Shown here piece after piece: positions 9,605 through 19,572 of a DNA stretch of 64,000 bases (position 1 is the first letter of the stretch; each line of letters begins with the position of its first letter). The position numbers and the translations under genes were made by a program. The notes beneath the pieces were generated by a model. It had not been told where the DNA came from, searched no databases, and saw nothing but the letters and a program-made list of their open reading frames with translations. The stretch is from the NCBI GenBank assembly GCA_963821095.1, contig CAWGCJ010000002.1, forward strand, positions 565,654 through 629,653. The letters are read 5' to 3'. This DNA comes from CAVPHV01 sp963821095 (GTDB lineage: Bacteria; Actinomycetota; Acidimicrobiia; Spongiisociales; UBA5794).

Positions 9605-10128
9605 TCAGGGCCCGAACGGCTCGAAGCTGTCCAAGAACACCGCGGCGTGGTCTTCCCAACTCGAGTTGGGGCCACGTACCTCGACACCCAGACCATTGAC
9701 ACTGTCGAGGCCGATCAGCCGGAACCACAGCCGGCCATCCTGGAACGCGCCGACGGACTCAACCGATCCGTCCTCGAGCGCCCGCTTCTCAGCCAATGAA
9801 GCCTTGCCGCCGTCGAGCGACGACCAGAAGACGTCGACGACACCCGACACCGCCTGCGGCCACGTGCCGCCGTTGGCCTTCACCAACCCTTCCATGTTGA
9901 CGCCCGATGCGGTGGCCCGGATCGTCGTCCGGGTCCAGGGGATGGTGAAACACCACGAAGCTCTCCCCCACATCCTCAACCACCCAATCCGACGGACTCG
10001 AGATGCAAAACGTCTCGGTGCACAACGGTTCGGAGCCTGCGACGGGCGGAGCTTCGGGGCCGGTTGAGCACGCAGCCGCCAGCAGAACGATCCCAACCAG
10101 TAGAGCCGCGGAGCGACGACAGATCCAT
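9605..10128 (-). pseudogene. Putative lipoprotein, frameshifted
   Basis: A small exported protein of about 170 residues. The N-terminus has a hydrophobic stretch ending in the lipobox LLAAAC, followed by STGPEAPPVAGSEPLC. The C-terminal half (GVNMEGLVKANGGTWPQAVS to the end DSFEPFGP) is in a different frame after a break near 9920, and a second break near the ATG at 10128 is likely. The mature part includes two further Cys (LCTETFCIS) that could form a disulfide. No family recognised. It converges on lutC with only 4 bp between the stops. Confidence 0.5.
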
Positions 10129-10254
10129 GCCGGCAGGGTACTTCGGAAGATTCCGGCAACGTCCGGGCGCCGCCCGATGCCGCCCGGTCGGTAGATTGGC
10201 GTCGGCGGGTCACCCCAGTCGGCCTGCGTCACCAACGAGCAAGGAAGCCACCTC

Positions 10255-10705
10255 ATGCGCATCGTCATCGGCGCCGACCACGCCGGATTCCCCCTCAAGC
10301 AGGAACTGCTCGAATTGCTGGCTACAACCGACCACACCATCGTCGACGTAGGCACCAACTCGACCGAGCCGGTCGACTACCCGGACTATGCGGCGGCAGT
10401 CGGTCGTGCCGTTCTCGACGGCCGGGCCGACCGAGGCATCGTCGTCTGCGGTTCCGGGGCAGGTGCCGCAATCGCGGCCAACAAACTCGACGGGATTCGC
10501 TGCGCGCTCAAGTCGACGATACTATACGGCGCACCAAGCGGTTGAGCACGACGACGTGAACGTCATTGCCTTGGCCTCGCGAGTCGTGGGCCCCGCGTCG
10601 TCATGGGAGATCGTCGAGTCCTTCCTCGGCGCCGAGTTCATTCCCGAAGACCGCTACGTGCGGCGTCTCAACAAGGTTCTCGACCTCGAAAGAGACCATC
10701 GTTAG
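10255..10705 (+). pseudogene. rpiB: Ribose-5-phosphate isomerase B, one frameshift
   Basis: Free-standing RpiB of about 150 residues, interconverting ribose-5-phosphate and ribulose-5-phosphate. The start MRIVIGADHAGFPLKQELLE carries the phosphate-binding GADHAG motif. The catalytic cysteine is present in VVCGSGAGAAIAANK (TGC at 10447-10449). One indel near 10515 moves the C-terminus, EHDDVNVIALASRVVGP, into another frame. An AAGGAAG ribosome binding site lies about 7 nt before the ATG, and TAGATT at 10192-10197 is a likely -10. It differs from the BMC-linked RpiB domain at 20 kb, which lacks the cysteine, so it is probably the general pentose-phosphate enzyme. Confidence 0.88.
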
Positions 10706-10784
10706 CGGCCTCCGGGTTGCCGACGGTGCGATCTCTGGAGCGGTATACCATTGCGGGACCTCCCGACGAGCGACGAGCAGGCCA

Positions 10785-12880
10785 ATGACCAAACAACCAC
10801 CAGAGAGCTACCTCAATCGAGAGCTGAGCCTGCTCGACTTCCAGGAGCGAGTGCTCTCGCTGGGCGAGCGCGACGATCTCCCCCTGCTGGAGCGGGTCAA
10901 GTTCGCCGCCATCGTCAGTCAGAACCTCGACGAGTTCTTCCAAGCGAGGGTGGCCGGTCTCATCAATCTGAGCAGCCACGGGAGGTTCTCCGGCTCGCGA
11001 GCGGATGGACGCTGCGGCCTAGTAAGATGCTGGCTGCCATCCGCTCCCAGGTGCTCGAGATCAACGACGCGATCGACGAGTTGTTCCTCAATGAGCTGAT
11101 GCCTGCTCTCGACAAGCAGCGGATCCGACTGGTGGACTGGGAGCTCAACTCGGACCCGAGGACCGTGAAGGTCTCTACGCCGTTTTCGAGGAGCAGCTCT
11201 TCCCCGTGCTCACCCCATTGGCCGTGGACCCCTCCCATCCGTTCCCTTTCATCTCGAACCTGTCACTCAACCTCGCCGTGGTGGTGCGAAATCCGGCACG
11301 GTCCACCCCGCAGTTCGCTCGGGTCAAGGTGCCACCTTCGTTGTCGCGCTTCATCGCTCTCCCCGACGGGGAACGCTTCGTACCCATCAAGCAGGTCGTC
11401 GCCGCGGATCTCGGCAGGCTTTTCGAGGGTGTCGAGATCATCGACCACTTTCCCTTCCGAGTGACTCGCAGCGCCGACTTTGCCGTTGAGGAGGAGGAGG
11501 CCAACGACCTGCTGGAGGCCATGGAGGCGGTCCTGCGATTCCGCCAGCGGGCTGCCGAGGCCGTGCGACTCGAGGTCTTGGACGAGATGTTCGCCCGTCT
11601 GTGCTCGATTTGCTCGCCCGGGAGTTGGATCTACCCGAGGATGCGATCTATCAGCGGGCCACTCCGCTCGATTTGGGGACGCTGTGGCGGTTCTACGGCA
11701 TCGATCGTCCTGACTTGAAGGACGAGCCCTTCGTCCCGACGACCCAGCCCCGGCTGGCGAGCCGTGGCGGCGTAGAGCCGAATATCTTCGAGGTCGACCC
11801 GTAGGCCACGCGCCCTGATCCACCACCCCTACGAGTCGTTCGCCACCGGCACCGGCACCTTCTTGGCCCAAGCCGCCGCCGATCCCGACGTGCTTGCGAT
11901 CAAGCAAACCCTGTATCGCACCTCGGTTCCCGAAGACCCGGCACTCGGTGGTGAAGAAGCCATCGTCGAGTCGCTCATGGCTGCGGCCGAGTCCGGCAAG
12001 CAAGTCGTTGTCCTCATCGAACTCAAGGCACGTTTCGACGAAGCCGCCAATATCAACTGGGCCAAGATGCTGGAGAACTCCGGCGTGCACGTCGTGTACG
12101 GCGTCTCTAGGCTCCATACCATTTCACAACACCCTGCTCGTGCGGCGGCGCGAAGGCGGCGGACTGAAACGCTACGCCCACATCGGTACCGGCAACTACA
12201 ACCCGAAGACCGCCCGACTGTACGAGGACTTTGGTTTGCTGACCGCGGACCCCGAGATCGGGGCAGATCTGTCTGAACTGTTCTATGGGCTCAACCGGCT
12301 ACAGCGCCGGGACGGACTACCGAAGAATCCTCGTCGCCCCGACGACGCTGCGACCCCGGCTGGTCGAGCACATCAGAGAAGAAGCAGCCAAAGGCAGCGA
12401 CGGCAGAATCATGTTCAAGATGAACCACCTGGTCGATCCCAAGATCATCGACGAGTTGTACGCCGCTTCAGGCAAGGGCTGCCAGATCGACCTGATCGTG
12501 CGTGGCAACTGCTCGCTGCGGGCCGGCGTTCCAGGGCTCTCAGAGAACATCCGGGCCCTGATCCATCGTCGGCAAGTACCTCGAGCATTCGCGGGCTCTA
12601 CCGGTTCGGTCACCCGGGGGAAGGCGCCGTGTACTACATGGGTTCGGCGGACCTCATGCAGCGCCATCTTGAACATGAGGGTCGAAGCCGTGACGCCGAT
12701 GCTACCACCCCGAATCAAGTTGAGGATCGAGGAGATGCTCCTCAAGATGCTCATGGACGACGACGAACTCCTCTGCCCTGGGAGACTGAGTCGGATGGGC
12801 GATCATGGGCCCGGGTGACGCCAGACACCGGTCTCAACGCGGACCGGCATCTCGAGGATTTGGCGACACGACGGGCCTGA
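10785..12880 (+). pseudogene. ppk: Polyphosphate kinase PPK1, multiple frameshifts
   Basis: Reconstructed length is near 700 residues, the family norm. PPK1 polymerises the ATP gamma-phosphate into polyphosphate through a phosphohistidine intermediate, usually at the membrane. Recognisable segments in order: YLNRELSLLDFQERVLS (N domain), FPFISNLSLNLAVVV, DVLAIKQTLYRTS, VVVLIELKARFDEAANINWA, KRYAHIGTGNYNPKTARLYEDF (catalytic region) and, near the end, a phospholipase-D-like GLYRFGHPGEGAVYYMGSADL. At least seven frame changes interrupt these, yet every conserved block is present in order. That argues for sequencing indels in an essential-type gene rather than decay. A Nudix/phosphatase gene follows after 25 bp, as in mycobacteria. 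Confidence 0.88.
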
Positions 12881-12905
12881 CGGATCACCAACGGATTAGC
12901 AGGAG

Positions 12906-13792
12906 ATGTCTCCACTGCCGCCAAAGTCTTCGATCTGGGCCGCCGGTGGCGTGGTCGTCCGCCATCGACCGGTTCTGGCGGATAGTATCTGTTGAATACA
13001 TCGGCCCCGCTACGACGACTGGTCGCTTCCCAAAGGCAAGCTTGATTCTGGGAATCATTCAAGGCCGCCGCCCTGCGCGAGGTCGAAGAGGAAACCGGCA
13101 TGCTGCGCTCCCCCACCGCCAAAGTCGGCACCATCGGCTACGTACTCCGAACCGCAACATGAAGGTGGTGAGGTATTGGCTGCTGGAGGCCGAGAGCGGC
13201 ACCTTCACGGTCAACCGTGAAGTCGACGCCATCAAGTGGGCGACGGAGCAAGAGGCGCACGACATGCTCACCTACGAACGGGACCACGAAGTCATCGACT
13301 GGGCGATCATGCTTGCGAACGACCCGACGGCCGGCCGGATCTACCTTGTCCGCCATGCCCACGCCGGCGACCGCAAGCGATGGGCAAAAGCCGACGAGTT
13401 GCGACCGATCAGCGTCGACGGTGAAAAGCAAGCCGACTCACTGCGGGACTACCTGTCGGGGCCCCCCTCGACGGGGGTGTACTCGTCTCCGTACGTCCGC
13501 TGTGTCCAAACCATGGGTCCTTTGAGGCGTCCTCGGGCTGAGGCTCGAGGTCGAACCCACCATCATCCAGAGCGTGCGACCGGAAGACTTCATCGCAAGT
13601 GTGGGCCAATGGCCCGGCGAAGCGATCGCGGTGGGGAGCCACGGCGAACTCATTTCGGGAACGGTGAGCAAACTCGCCGCAGGCGGGATTCCGATGGACG
13701 GTCCGATGCGGTGCGACAAGGGTTCCATCTGGATCCTGGAAACCAGCGAGGGCAAGGTTCGCTCCGGCCGCTACCTCAACGCCCTCGCCTAA
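12906..13792 (+). pseudogene. MutT1-like Nudix hydrolase plus histidine phosphatase, frameshifted
   Basis: Two-domain protein of about 295 residues. The N-terminal Nudix domain begins SIWAAGGVVVRHRPVL, and its Nudix box can be read across one indel as GKLDSG(E)SFKAAALREVEEETG. The C-terminal phosphoglycerate-mutase-like domain starts IYLVRHAHAGDRKRW (RHAHAG holds the phospho-accepting His) and ends out of frame with KGSIWILETSEGKVRSGRY. This is the MutT1 arrangement, which converts 8-oxo-dGTP and related nucleotides to monophosphates. In Mycobacterium tuberculosis mutT1 also lies beside ppk1. Three or more indels. AGGAG abuts the ATG at 12906, so the true start is uncertain. Confidence 0.78.
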
Positions 13793-13795
13793 TCA

Positions 13796-13845
13796 GTTTT
13801 TGCGTGGCTCAAGCGCTATTTCTGACGTCAGCCACGCACGAACGG
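13796..13845. repeat. Imperfect palindromic repeat, copy 1; possible bidirectional terminator
   Basis: TGCGTGGCT (13801-13809) and AGCCACGCA (13830-13838) are perfectly inverted. The element sits between convergent genes and overlaps the last codons of the hydrolase. A closely related sequence occurs at 33505-33558 (shared TCAGCCACGC followed by GAACGG two bases later). Confidence 0.55.
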
Positions 13846-14492
13846 AAGGAGCCAGGCGGCAACCTCGGCGATGATCTCGTCGAGCACTTCCTCGCTGGTG
13901 CGCCCGGTCCGCTTGAGGACCTTGAACGAATGGTCCCCGTGGGACCACGATCACCGCGGCATCGGGAAGTGACGCAGCCAACGGTTCGATCAGGGCCGGC
14001 GGGCTGAGCCGGTCCCTGGTGCCGGTCACGAACAACTGGGGAGCGACGACCCGTTGTAGGTGATCGGTGGGACACGGCTCGCCCTTGCCCATCGGCACCA
14101 GCGGGTAACCCAGGTACACCATGGCGGCGGCCGGCCGCCGGTCTCCGGCGAGATGTGACCCGACCCTGCCGCCCATTGACTTGCCGGCCAACACCACCCG
14201 CCCGCAGTACTGCGCCAACCGATGGGCTGCGGCTTCGTGGACGGCGAGCAGCCGCGGGGCTCGATCAGGGGCCCGGCGACCGGCCTCGGTGTATGCGTAG
14301 TTGAAGGTGAGCGTCGGAAAACCGGCGGCTGCCAGCCCTTCGCGTGCCTGGACCATGAACGGATGGTCCTGACCGGCACCCGCCCCGTGAGCCAGCAACA
14401 CGCCGACCTCGGTGTTGTGGCCGGCGCCCGGCATGCTGAGCCGGCGTGATCTCTTCGCCTGGTGCCCACTCGATCTTCAGCGTGCGCGCCAC
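13828..14492 (-). pseudogene. Alpha/beta-hydrolase (KANL3/Tex30-like), frameshifted
   Basis: Cytosolic serine hydrolase-like protein of about 220 residues. The core includes GVLLAHGAGAGQDHPFM (oxyanion HGAG motif), the nucleophile elbow VLAGKSMGGRVGSHLA (G-x-S-x-G), LFVTGTRDRLSP (acid loop) and, after an indel near 13945, GDHSFKVLKRTGRTSEEV with the catalytic His. A second indel near 14430 joins the N-terminus VARTLKIEWAPGEEITPAQ, which starts at the GTG at 14492. This matches the small alpha/beta-hydrolases related to Tex30. Substrate unknown. The stop at 13828 lies inside the palindromic repeat shared with 33.5 kb. Confidence 0.75.
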
Positions 14493-14549
14493 CGTGAACC
14501 AGCCTTTCGCCTCTGAGCCGACGCTCACGGTACTGCGTCGGGCGATGCG

Positions 14550-14555
14550 TAAGCT
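14550..14555 (+). promoter_or_regulatory. -10 element for leaderless pgl transcript
   Basis: TAAGCT ends 6 nt before the ATG at 14562, and no Shine-Dalgarno lies between. Confidence 0.45.
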
Positions 14556-14561
14556 CGTGGC

Positions 14562-15214
14562 ATGCAGGTGATCATCCACGAAACGCCGGAGGTCGTAGCC
14601 GCTGCGGCCGCGGACCTCATCGCCGCCGAGGTCCGCTGGGGACCCAGACCATCGGTCTTGCCGGCGGCGGCACTCCGCGCGCCACCCGAGTTGCTTCCCG
14701 CCAGAACCTGGATTGGAGCGACGCCATGCTGTGGCTCGGCGACGAGCGATGGGTGCCACCCGACCATCCCACAGCAACGCCGGCATGGCCCGCCGGGCCT
14801 TTGCCGACGAAGTCGGCGCCGCATGGGGCCCCCGACTATGCTCGGCGATCCGCACCTGGCGGCCGCCGCCTATGCGGATAAGGTCCGCCCCGCGTTGCAG
14901 ACGCCCGGTTTGGTGCTGCTCGGTATGGGCGACGATGGCCACACCGCTTCGTTGTTTCCGGAACCGACGCGCTTGAGGTCACCGACCGAAGTTACGTGGC
15001 TACCTGGGTCGCCGCCAAGGGCGATTGGCGATTGACCGCGACGCTCCCATTGCTGTGGTCGGCGCGGCGCATCGTGTTCCTCGTGACGGGTGGCGCCAAG
15101 GCTGAGGTAGTTGCCGAGGTCCTCGACGGCCGAGGGGACTATCCGGCCGGCCGGGTCGGGCGGGGCGGCGGGACACCACCTGGTTGCTCGATGCCGCTGC
15201 GGCTTGGCAGCTAG
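14562..15214 (+). pseudogene. pgl: 6-Phosphogluconolactonase, frameshifted
   Basis: Oxidative pentose-phosphate enzyme hydrolysing 6-phosphogluconolactone. Across about four indels the reading is MQVIIHETPEVVAAAAADLI, then (other frame) the substrate-binding GLAGGGTPRATR, DAMLWLGDERWVPPDHPDSN, LLGMGDDGHTASLFPGTDAL (family GMGxDGHTASLFPG motif), VFLVTGGAKAEVV and a C-terminal TTWLLDAAAA. About 218 residues, as expected. The exact stop is uncertain because the last indel is near 15170. It converges on the last gene of the BMC operon. As a source of ribulose-5-phosphate precursors it may matter to the sugar-phosphate BMC next door, but the link is only by position. Confidence 0.8.
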
Positions 15215-15642
15215 CCGCTTGTAGTCGTCGGAGCCGGCGCCGGGGGCAACTCGCCGACCACGCCGTTGCGCACCACGTCGAGGAAGATCGCAACGATCGG
15301 ATCGTCTGATTCTAGTCGGCGATCTCGACATTGATCGCGGCGTTCAGTTCGGCGGCATCACACCCCAAGCGAGCAGCCCGCAAGTGAGGTCGCGCCCCAA
15401 TTGCTGGAGTTCGGCGATCTCGGGAGGCGGTTCGACCTCACCGGTGACGACCTCGAGCGGCTGGCCTTCGAGTGCCACCATCATTCGGTCGACGTAGCCG
15501 ACACCGACCTCGACCAATCCTTCGCAGCTCTCAACTTCTTGCGGAGGCGGTGGCTCAGGCGATGAGCAGGCTCCGAACAGCAGCACCCCGGCAGGGCAAG
15601 CACCACCCACCGAGCACTGCCCACAGATCGGCGCCGATTCAT
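15211..15642 (-). pseudogene. Putative lipoprotein, last gene of the BMC operon, frameshifted
   Basis: Reconstructed as about 143 residues: MNRRRSVGSARWVVLALPG, an indel, then VLLFGAC (lipobox) and SSPEPPPPQEVESCEGLVEVG. The mature region continues GQPLEVVTGEVEPPPEIAEL and, after further indels near 15370 and 15315, SDDPIVAIFLDVVRNGVVGE with a Pro/Thr-rich end. Its ATG at 15642 overlaps the stop of the preceding BMC-P gene in ATGA, so it is translationally coupled to shell genes. No known family. A membrane-anchored exported protein in a microcompartment operon is unexpected. Confidence 0.55.
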
Positions 15643-15923
15643 GAGACGTCTCGGAGCTCACCGTCGATGGCGAGCTGGTCGACGATGCCGACTACTACGG
15701 CACGGATCGCCCCCACTCACGCCCATGATCTGACGCGCTGACGTTCCCTCGTCGAGGATCAAGACGGTGTCGCCCTCCCCGGCGTCAACCACGTCAATCG
15801 CGATGGTGTAGCCGGCTGCATTGCCGTCGACGTCGACAGGTCGCACAGCAGCATCCGCTGGCTGTCGAAGAGTGGGATGTTGATGGTCGACACAATGGTT
15901 CCGACGACACGACCGACCTTCAT
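15639..15923 (-). pseudogene. BMC-P (EutN/CcmL) pentameric vertex protein, copy 1, frameshifted
   Basis: Pentameric shell-vertex protein of about 95 residues. It begins MKVGRVVGTIVSTINIPLF (the EutN/CcmL start: short beta-strand, R-V-x-G-x-V) and continues FDSQRMLLCDL. After a frame change it reads DVDGNAAGYTIAIDVVDAGEG and DTVLILDEGTSARQIMG, then the C-terminal AIRAVVVGIVDQLAIDG. GEGDTVLILDEGTSAR is the typical G-x-G-(D/E)-x-V-x-x-x-x-G-(S/T)-A/S-R signature. Two indels (near 15845 and 15705). Its ATG lies within the ATGA end of BMC-P copy 2 and its stop overlaps the lipoprotein ATG. It should cap icosahedral vertices of the shell. Confidence 0.82.
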
Positions 15924-16198
15924 GGTTCCAGCCCCAGGTGGACATGGTCGACGATCCCGCAAATGGCGTGATCGACGGGCACAAAACGCTCCTCGAGAGC
16001 CTCGGCTGCTTCTCGTGACGCCACGAAGTAGACGATTTCGCCTGGGCCTGCCATCGAGACCGCATCGGCAGCAACGAACGGATCGCCCTTGGGACTCTGG
16101 TGTTTGTCGAGCGGTTGGACGATCAGGAAGCGGACGCCATCGAGCCCTGCCACCTTTTCGCTGGCCACGACCGTTCCGATGACCCGAGCAAGTTGCTC
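15920..16198 (-). pseudogene. BMC-P (EutN/CcmL) pentameric vertex protein, copy 2, start disrupted
   Basis: Second EutN/CcmL-family protein, about 92 residues: QLARVIGTVVASEKVAGLDG, then VRFLIVQPLDKHQSPKGDPF, AVSMAGPGEIVYFVASREAA, and a C-terminal FVPVDHAICGIVDHVHLGLE ending at the TGA at 15920. A GGGGGAG lies just upstream of the first codons. No legal start codon fits the frame, so an indel or base error near 16195 is likely and the start given is approximate. The 3' end shares ATGA with the next BMC-P gene. Confidence 0.75.
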
Positions 16199-16204
16199 AG
16201 CTCC

Positions 16205-16822
16205 CCCGTTCGGAGGACGATCCCCGACCTGGTCATGAATCGCAGGTCGCGTCCCAGGTTGTCGGCCACCTCACTGTGGAGCTGCGGAATCATCCGATGG
16301 TGCAGCAGCATGCCGGTGGGCAGCGCCCGATCGACGGCGGTCTCCACCGCGGCTTCGACCTCGGCGACGACGCCGAAAAACAGCGCGTAGCCCTTGCCAC
16401 CGAGACCATCGGCCAGCCGGACCGCGGCGAGGTCGACATGCGCCGCCTTGACCCCGGCATCCGCCGCCTCGATAACGGTGGCCACCGTGGCCGTCTCGAC
16501 GATGCCGAGCGCGTCACCCTCGACCGGGGCAGAATCCGTCGCCGCCGGCAACGGCCACCGTCACGGCGGGATGGATGTCCGGCAGGAACACGGGGTCGAG
16601 CATGCGCGCCGCCGACGTCGAGACCCGTCCCGACGCCTCGTCGACACTGGCCGTATCGCCGCTGACCAGGACCAGGTACTTGCCGGGGTGGACGGTCCCC
16701 GCATAGATCGAGCCGATCGGCGACGACTTGACCATGGCGTCGGCGGCCACCAGCCCAACGGCGATGGAGTTGAACTCGATGAGTGCGATCGCGGGATCGC
16801 AGGCCGGTCGGCCGGTCAACAA
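16205..16822 (-). pseudogene. BMC-T tandem-domain trimeric shell protein, frameshifted
   Basis: Two fused BMC domains, about 205 residues. Domain 1: PAIALIEFNSIAVGLVAADA, MVKSSPIGSIYAGTVHPGKY, LVLVSGDTASVDEA. Domain 2: GDALGIVETATVATVIEAAD, AGVKAAHVDLAAVRLADGLG, GKGYALFFGVVAEVEAAVET. A frame change near 16550 separates the domains, and the 3' end near 16205 is approximate because of a further disturbance before BMC-P copy 2. A TTG start at 16822 overlaps the aldehyde dehydrogenase end, with GGAG about 9 nt upstream. BMC-T trimers form pseudo-hexameric tiles, often with larger or gated pores. Confidence 0.8.
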
Positions 16823-18269
16823 TCCGCAACGCTCCGACCACGTTCACACGCCGAATCCGCGAGAACGTGCGTGGCCGGCTCAGCCCTCGCCGGTCGGGCT
16901 GGCGATCGAGAACGAGGCGAAGCCTTCTCCGCCGTGGCCGAGGCCCGAGAAGTTCGGGCCATTGGCCACAAAGATGCTGCAGTTCATCGCCCGAGCCATC
17001 GTGGTGATGGTCGCAACGTTGGTCGAGTGGATCGAGGCGGTGTGCCGGAACCCGTGCTCGGAACGGACCGCAAGGTCGATGGCGTCGTCGACGTCCTTGA
17101 CCCGCACCACGGGCATCACCGGCATCATCTGCTCGGTCCACACCAGACTGTGCTCAGGCGGCACCTCGGCAACGAGCAAGCGCACTTCGGGGTCGGGCGC
17201 AACGCCGATCTCGGCAAGGATGCTCCCGGCGTCCTTCCCAATCCACGCAGGGTTGACCATGCCTGGCTTGTTGGGGGGCCCCATCTCCTTGAAGATCACC
17301 CGCTCGAGGCGCTTCAGCTCATGCTCCTTGAGCCGGTAGGCGCCGTTGGAGGTCATCGCCTGAACGAGGCGATCGGCGACGGTGTCGACCACGATGGTCG
17401 TCTTCTCATCGGTGCAGATGACGTTGTTGTCGAATGAGGCGCCCCGGACGATGTCGCGACCCGCCTTGTCGATATCGGCGGTCTGATCGACCACTGCCGG
17501 AGGATTGCCGGGCCCTGCGGTGATCGCCTTCTTCGACGTGCGCAGCGCTTCTCTGACCACGCCGGGGCCACCCGTGACGAGCAGGACCCGCACGTCTGGA
17601 TGGATCATCAACTCCTTAGCCGAATCGAGCGTCGGGTTCGGAATGGCCGTGATGAGGTTCGGTGGACCCCCGGCTGCGACAATGGCGCGATTGAGGACCT
17701 GGACGTTCTCCACGGACACACGCCTAGCATTCGGGTGGACGTTGAACGTCACCGCATTGCCTGCTGAGACCATGGCGATCGAGTTGTTGATGATCGTCGA
17801 AGTCGGGTTGGTCGTTGGGGTGATCGACCCGATGACGCCCTAGGGGGCATACTCCGTGACCATCATGCCGTCATCGCCCGTGACGACGTGAGGCTCGAGA
17901 TCCTCCGGCCCCGGCGTCTTGGTAGTCACCAGCTGGTTCTTGACGACCTTGTCCTCGGCGCGGCCGATGCCGGTTTCCTCCCACGCCATGTACGCCAGCC
18001 GCTCACCCTCACGAAACATCGCGGCTCGCATCGCCTCAACAATGGCGTGACGGCCCTCGAGCCCCATGTCACGAAACTCCAGAACGCCCTTCCCGCCGCG
18101 GCGACCGCCTGATCGATGCTTGGAAGTATCCCGTCGCCGAGTTGGACGTCGGACGCCTCGAGCTCCTGCGCCGCCTGAAGTGCGGGGCCGTGCCGGTTCG
18201 CAAACTCTGCTGCGGCACCCGTCCCTTGACGCGTTCGATGATCGACTGGATGTCGCGGTCATTCAGCAT
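16816..18269 (-). pseudogene. BMC-associated CoA-acylating aldehyde dehydrogenase (PduP/EutE-like), frameshifted
   Basis: Converts an aldehyde, CoA and NAD+ to acyl-CoA; with DeoC in the same operon the natural substrate is inferred to be acetaldehyde. About 484 residues. The N-terminus (MLNDRDIQSIIERVKGRV) is a short amphipathic helix followed by a variable linker, typical of an encapsulation peptide. The core includes MAWEETGIGRAEDKVVKNQL, SITPTTNPTSTIINNSIAMV (nucleotide-binding), the active-site FDNNVICTDEKTTIVVD with the catalytic Cys, and HTASIHSTN and IASPTGEG near the end. Indels occur near 18165-18080, 17840 and 16880. The ATG overlaps the stop of BMC-P copy 3. Confidence 0.87.
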
Positions 18270-18579
18270 TCATCACCTGCCACAGCCTCGTCGCCCTTGT
18301 GGTACTCGGTGGTGCCGTTGATGTCCCACATGTCGACAATCGCCATGACCACGGCATCACACGGGCGGTCTCGGTGATCTCGGTTTGCCGAGCCGAGCTG
18401 CCCGAGGCGTACATCACGACCTCCCCCACCCCAGCGCCCACGGCGTCGACGGCAACCACGTAGCCACCGGTTTCTTCGTTATCGACGCCGAGCTGGCGAA
18501 GCACAAGGAACGTCATGCCGGACATGAGCGGTTCCTTGCGACTCGCGACAAGCGTTCCGGCGACCCGTCCTAGCTGCAT
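18263..18579 (-). pseudogene. BMC-P (EutN/CcmL) pentameric vertex protein, copy 3, one frameshift
   Basis: Third vertex-protein paralogue, about 105 residues. It starts MQLGRVAGTLVASRKEPLMS, continues MTFLVLRQLGVDNEETGGYV and VAVDAVGAGVGEVVMYASGS, with SSARQTEITE the usual SAR motif region. One indel near 18370 shifts the C-terminus; in the corrected frame it reads AVVMAIVDMWDINGTTEYHK and ends at 18263, overlapping the aldehyde dehydrogenase ATG. Several BMC classes carry three BMC-P paralogues, which probably allows mixed vertex composition. Confidence 0.85.
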
Positions 18580-18608
18580 GCTTGCCCCATCAACCCTCCA
18601 CGAGGGGC

Positions 18609-18911
18609 TCAGCCGAGCTCGGCCTCCGCTTCCTCCTGGCGACCCAGCGGCAGCACGACATCGACGTTGACGTGCGGACGTGCGATGACATGAGTTGCGA
18701 TGACTTCGCCCACCTTTTCGGCACCGCGGACGCCGGCGTCGACAGCTGCCTTGACCGCTGCGACGTCGCCTCGCACCACGGCAGTGACGTAACCGCCGCC
18801 GGTCTTCTCCATGCTGACCAGTTCGACCTTGGCGGCCTTGACCATTGCATCAGCCGCTTCGACCATCGCAGGAAAGCTCCTCGCCTCGATCATCCCCAAC
18901 GCTTCAGCCAT
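18609..18911 (-). CDS. BMC-H hexameric shell protein
   Basis: Single-domain (Pfam BMC) shell protein of 100 residues, the major facet tile. MAEALGMIEARSFPAMVEAA is the classic BMC start (ALGMIE), then DAMVKAAKVELVSMEKTGGG (Lys-containing edge and pore loop TGGG) and VTAVVRGDVAAVKAAVDAG. Intact. The ATG at 18911 is preceded by AAGGAG, a strong Shine-Dalgarno, fitting high expression. It is the only BMC-H gene in the operon, so facets would be built from this protein plus the two BMC-T proteins. It lies between the large BMC-T and BMC-P copy 3. Confidence 0.95.
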   Translation of the reverse strand: MAEALGMIEARSFPAMVEAADAMVKAAKVELVSMEKTGGGYVTAVVRGDVAAVKAAVDAGVRGAEKVGEVIATHVIARPHVNVDVVLPLGRQEEAEAELG

Positions 18912-18956
18912 GATGCTCCTTCTTTCCTTCGGTATCCGGGCCGTTGTCGGCTGATC

Positions 18957-19572
18957 TCATTGTACGACCTCGCGCCCGTCCAATCCCTCGAGGGCGGCGA
19001 CGGCCGCCTGCCAGCCAACGTCGATGTCCCGCTCTTCGCCGCCGAGATAAACCCGGCCCATCGAGCCAAAGCTCCGCACCTCGAGAATGTTGATCTCAGC
19101 CGCCTTCTCAGCCTCGTTCGCCGCAAGCGACGCGTAGGCAGCCGGCTCGCATTCGAGCACGTAGAGCGTCTGGCCGGGGATGATCATCTGACCATGCCTC
19201 GTGCGGTTGATGAGCTGTGCGTGATGATCGTCGAGGCGCCGAATGATCTGCGATGAGAGGATCCTCGGCTTGATCCGATCGGTTTCCTCGTGGCCAATCG
19301 CTTCGAGAATCGCGGCACCTGCCGCACGCGTCTCCGCCTGCTCAGGTGAGTGGACTTCCAGCACCCCGTAGTACCGCTCGATGATCTGCAATCCCGGCTT
19401 GACCTTCGTGGCCTTCAGCGCCATATCGGACAGGCGGTTGATCTCGATTCCCGGGGCAACCTCGACCCACAACGACGCATCCCCCGCGAGCGGGAGGAAC
19501 CCCTGCGCAATCGTGCCGAGAAACGCGGCATACTGCGGTTGCAGGCTGTCCAGGAAGGCAAAGGACCGTAGA

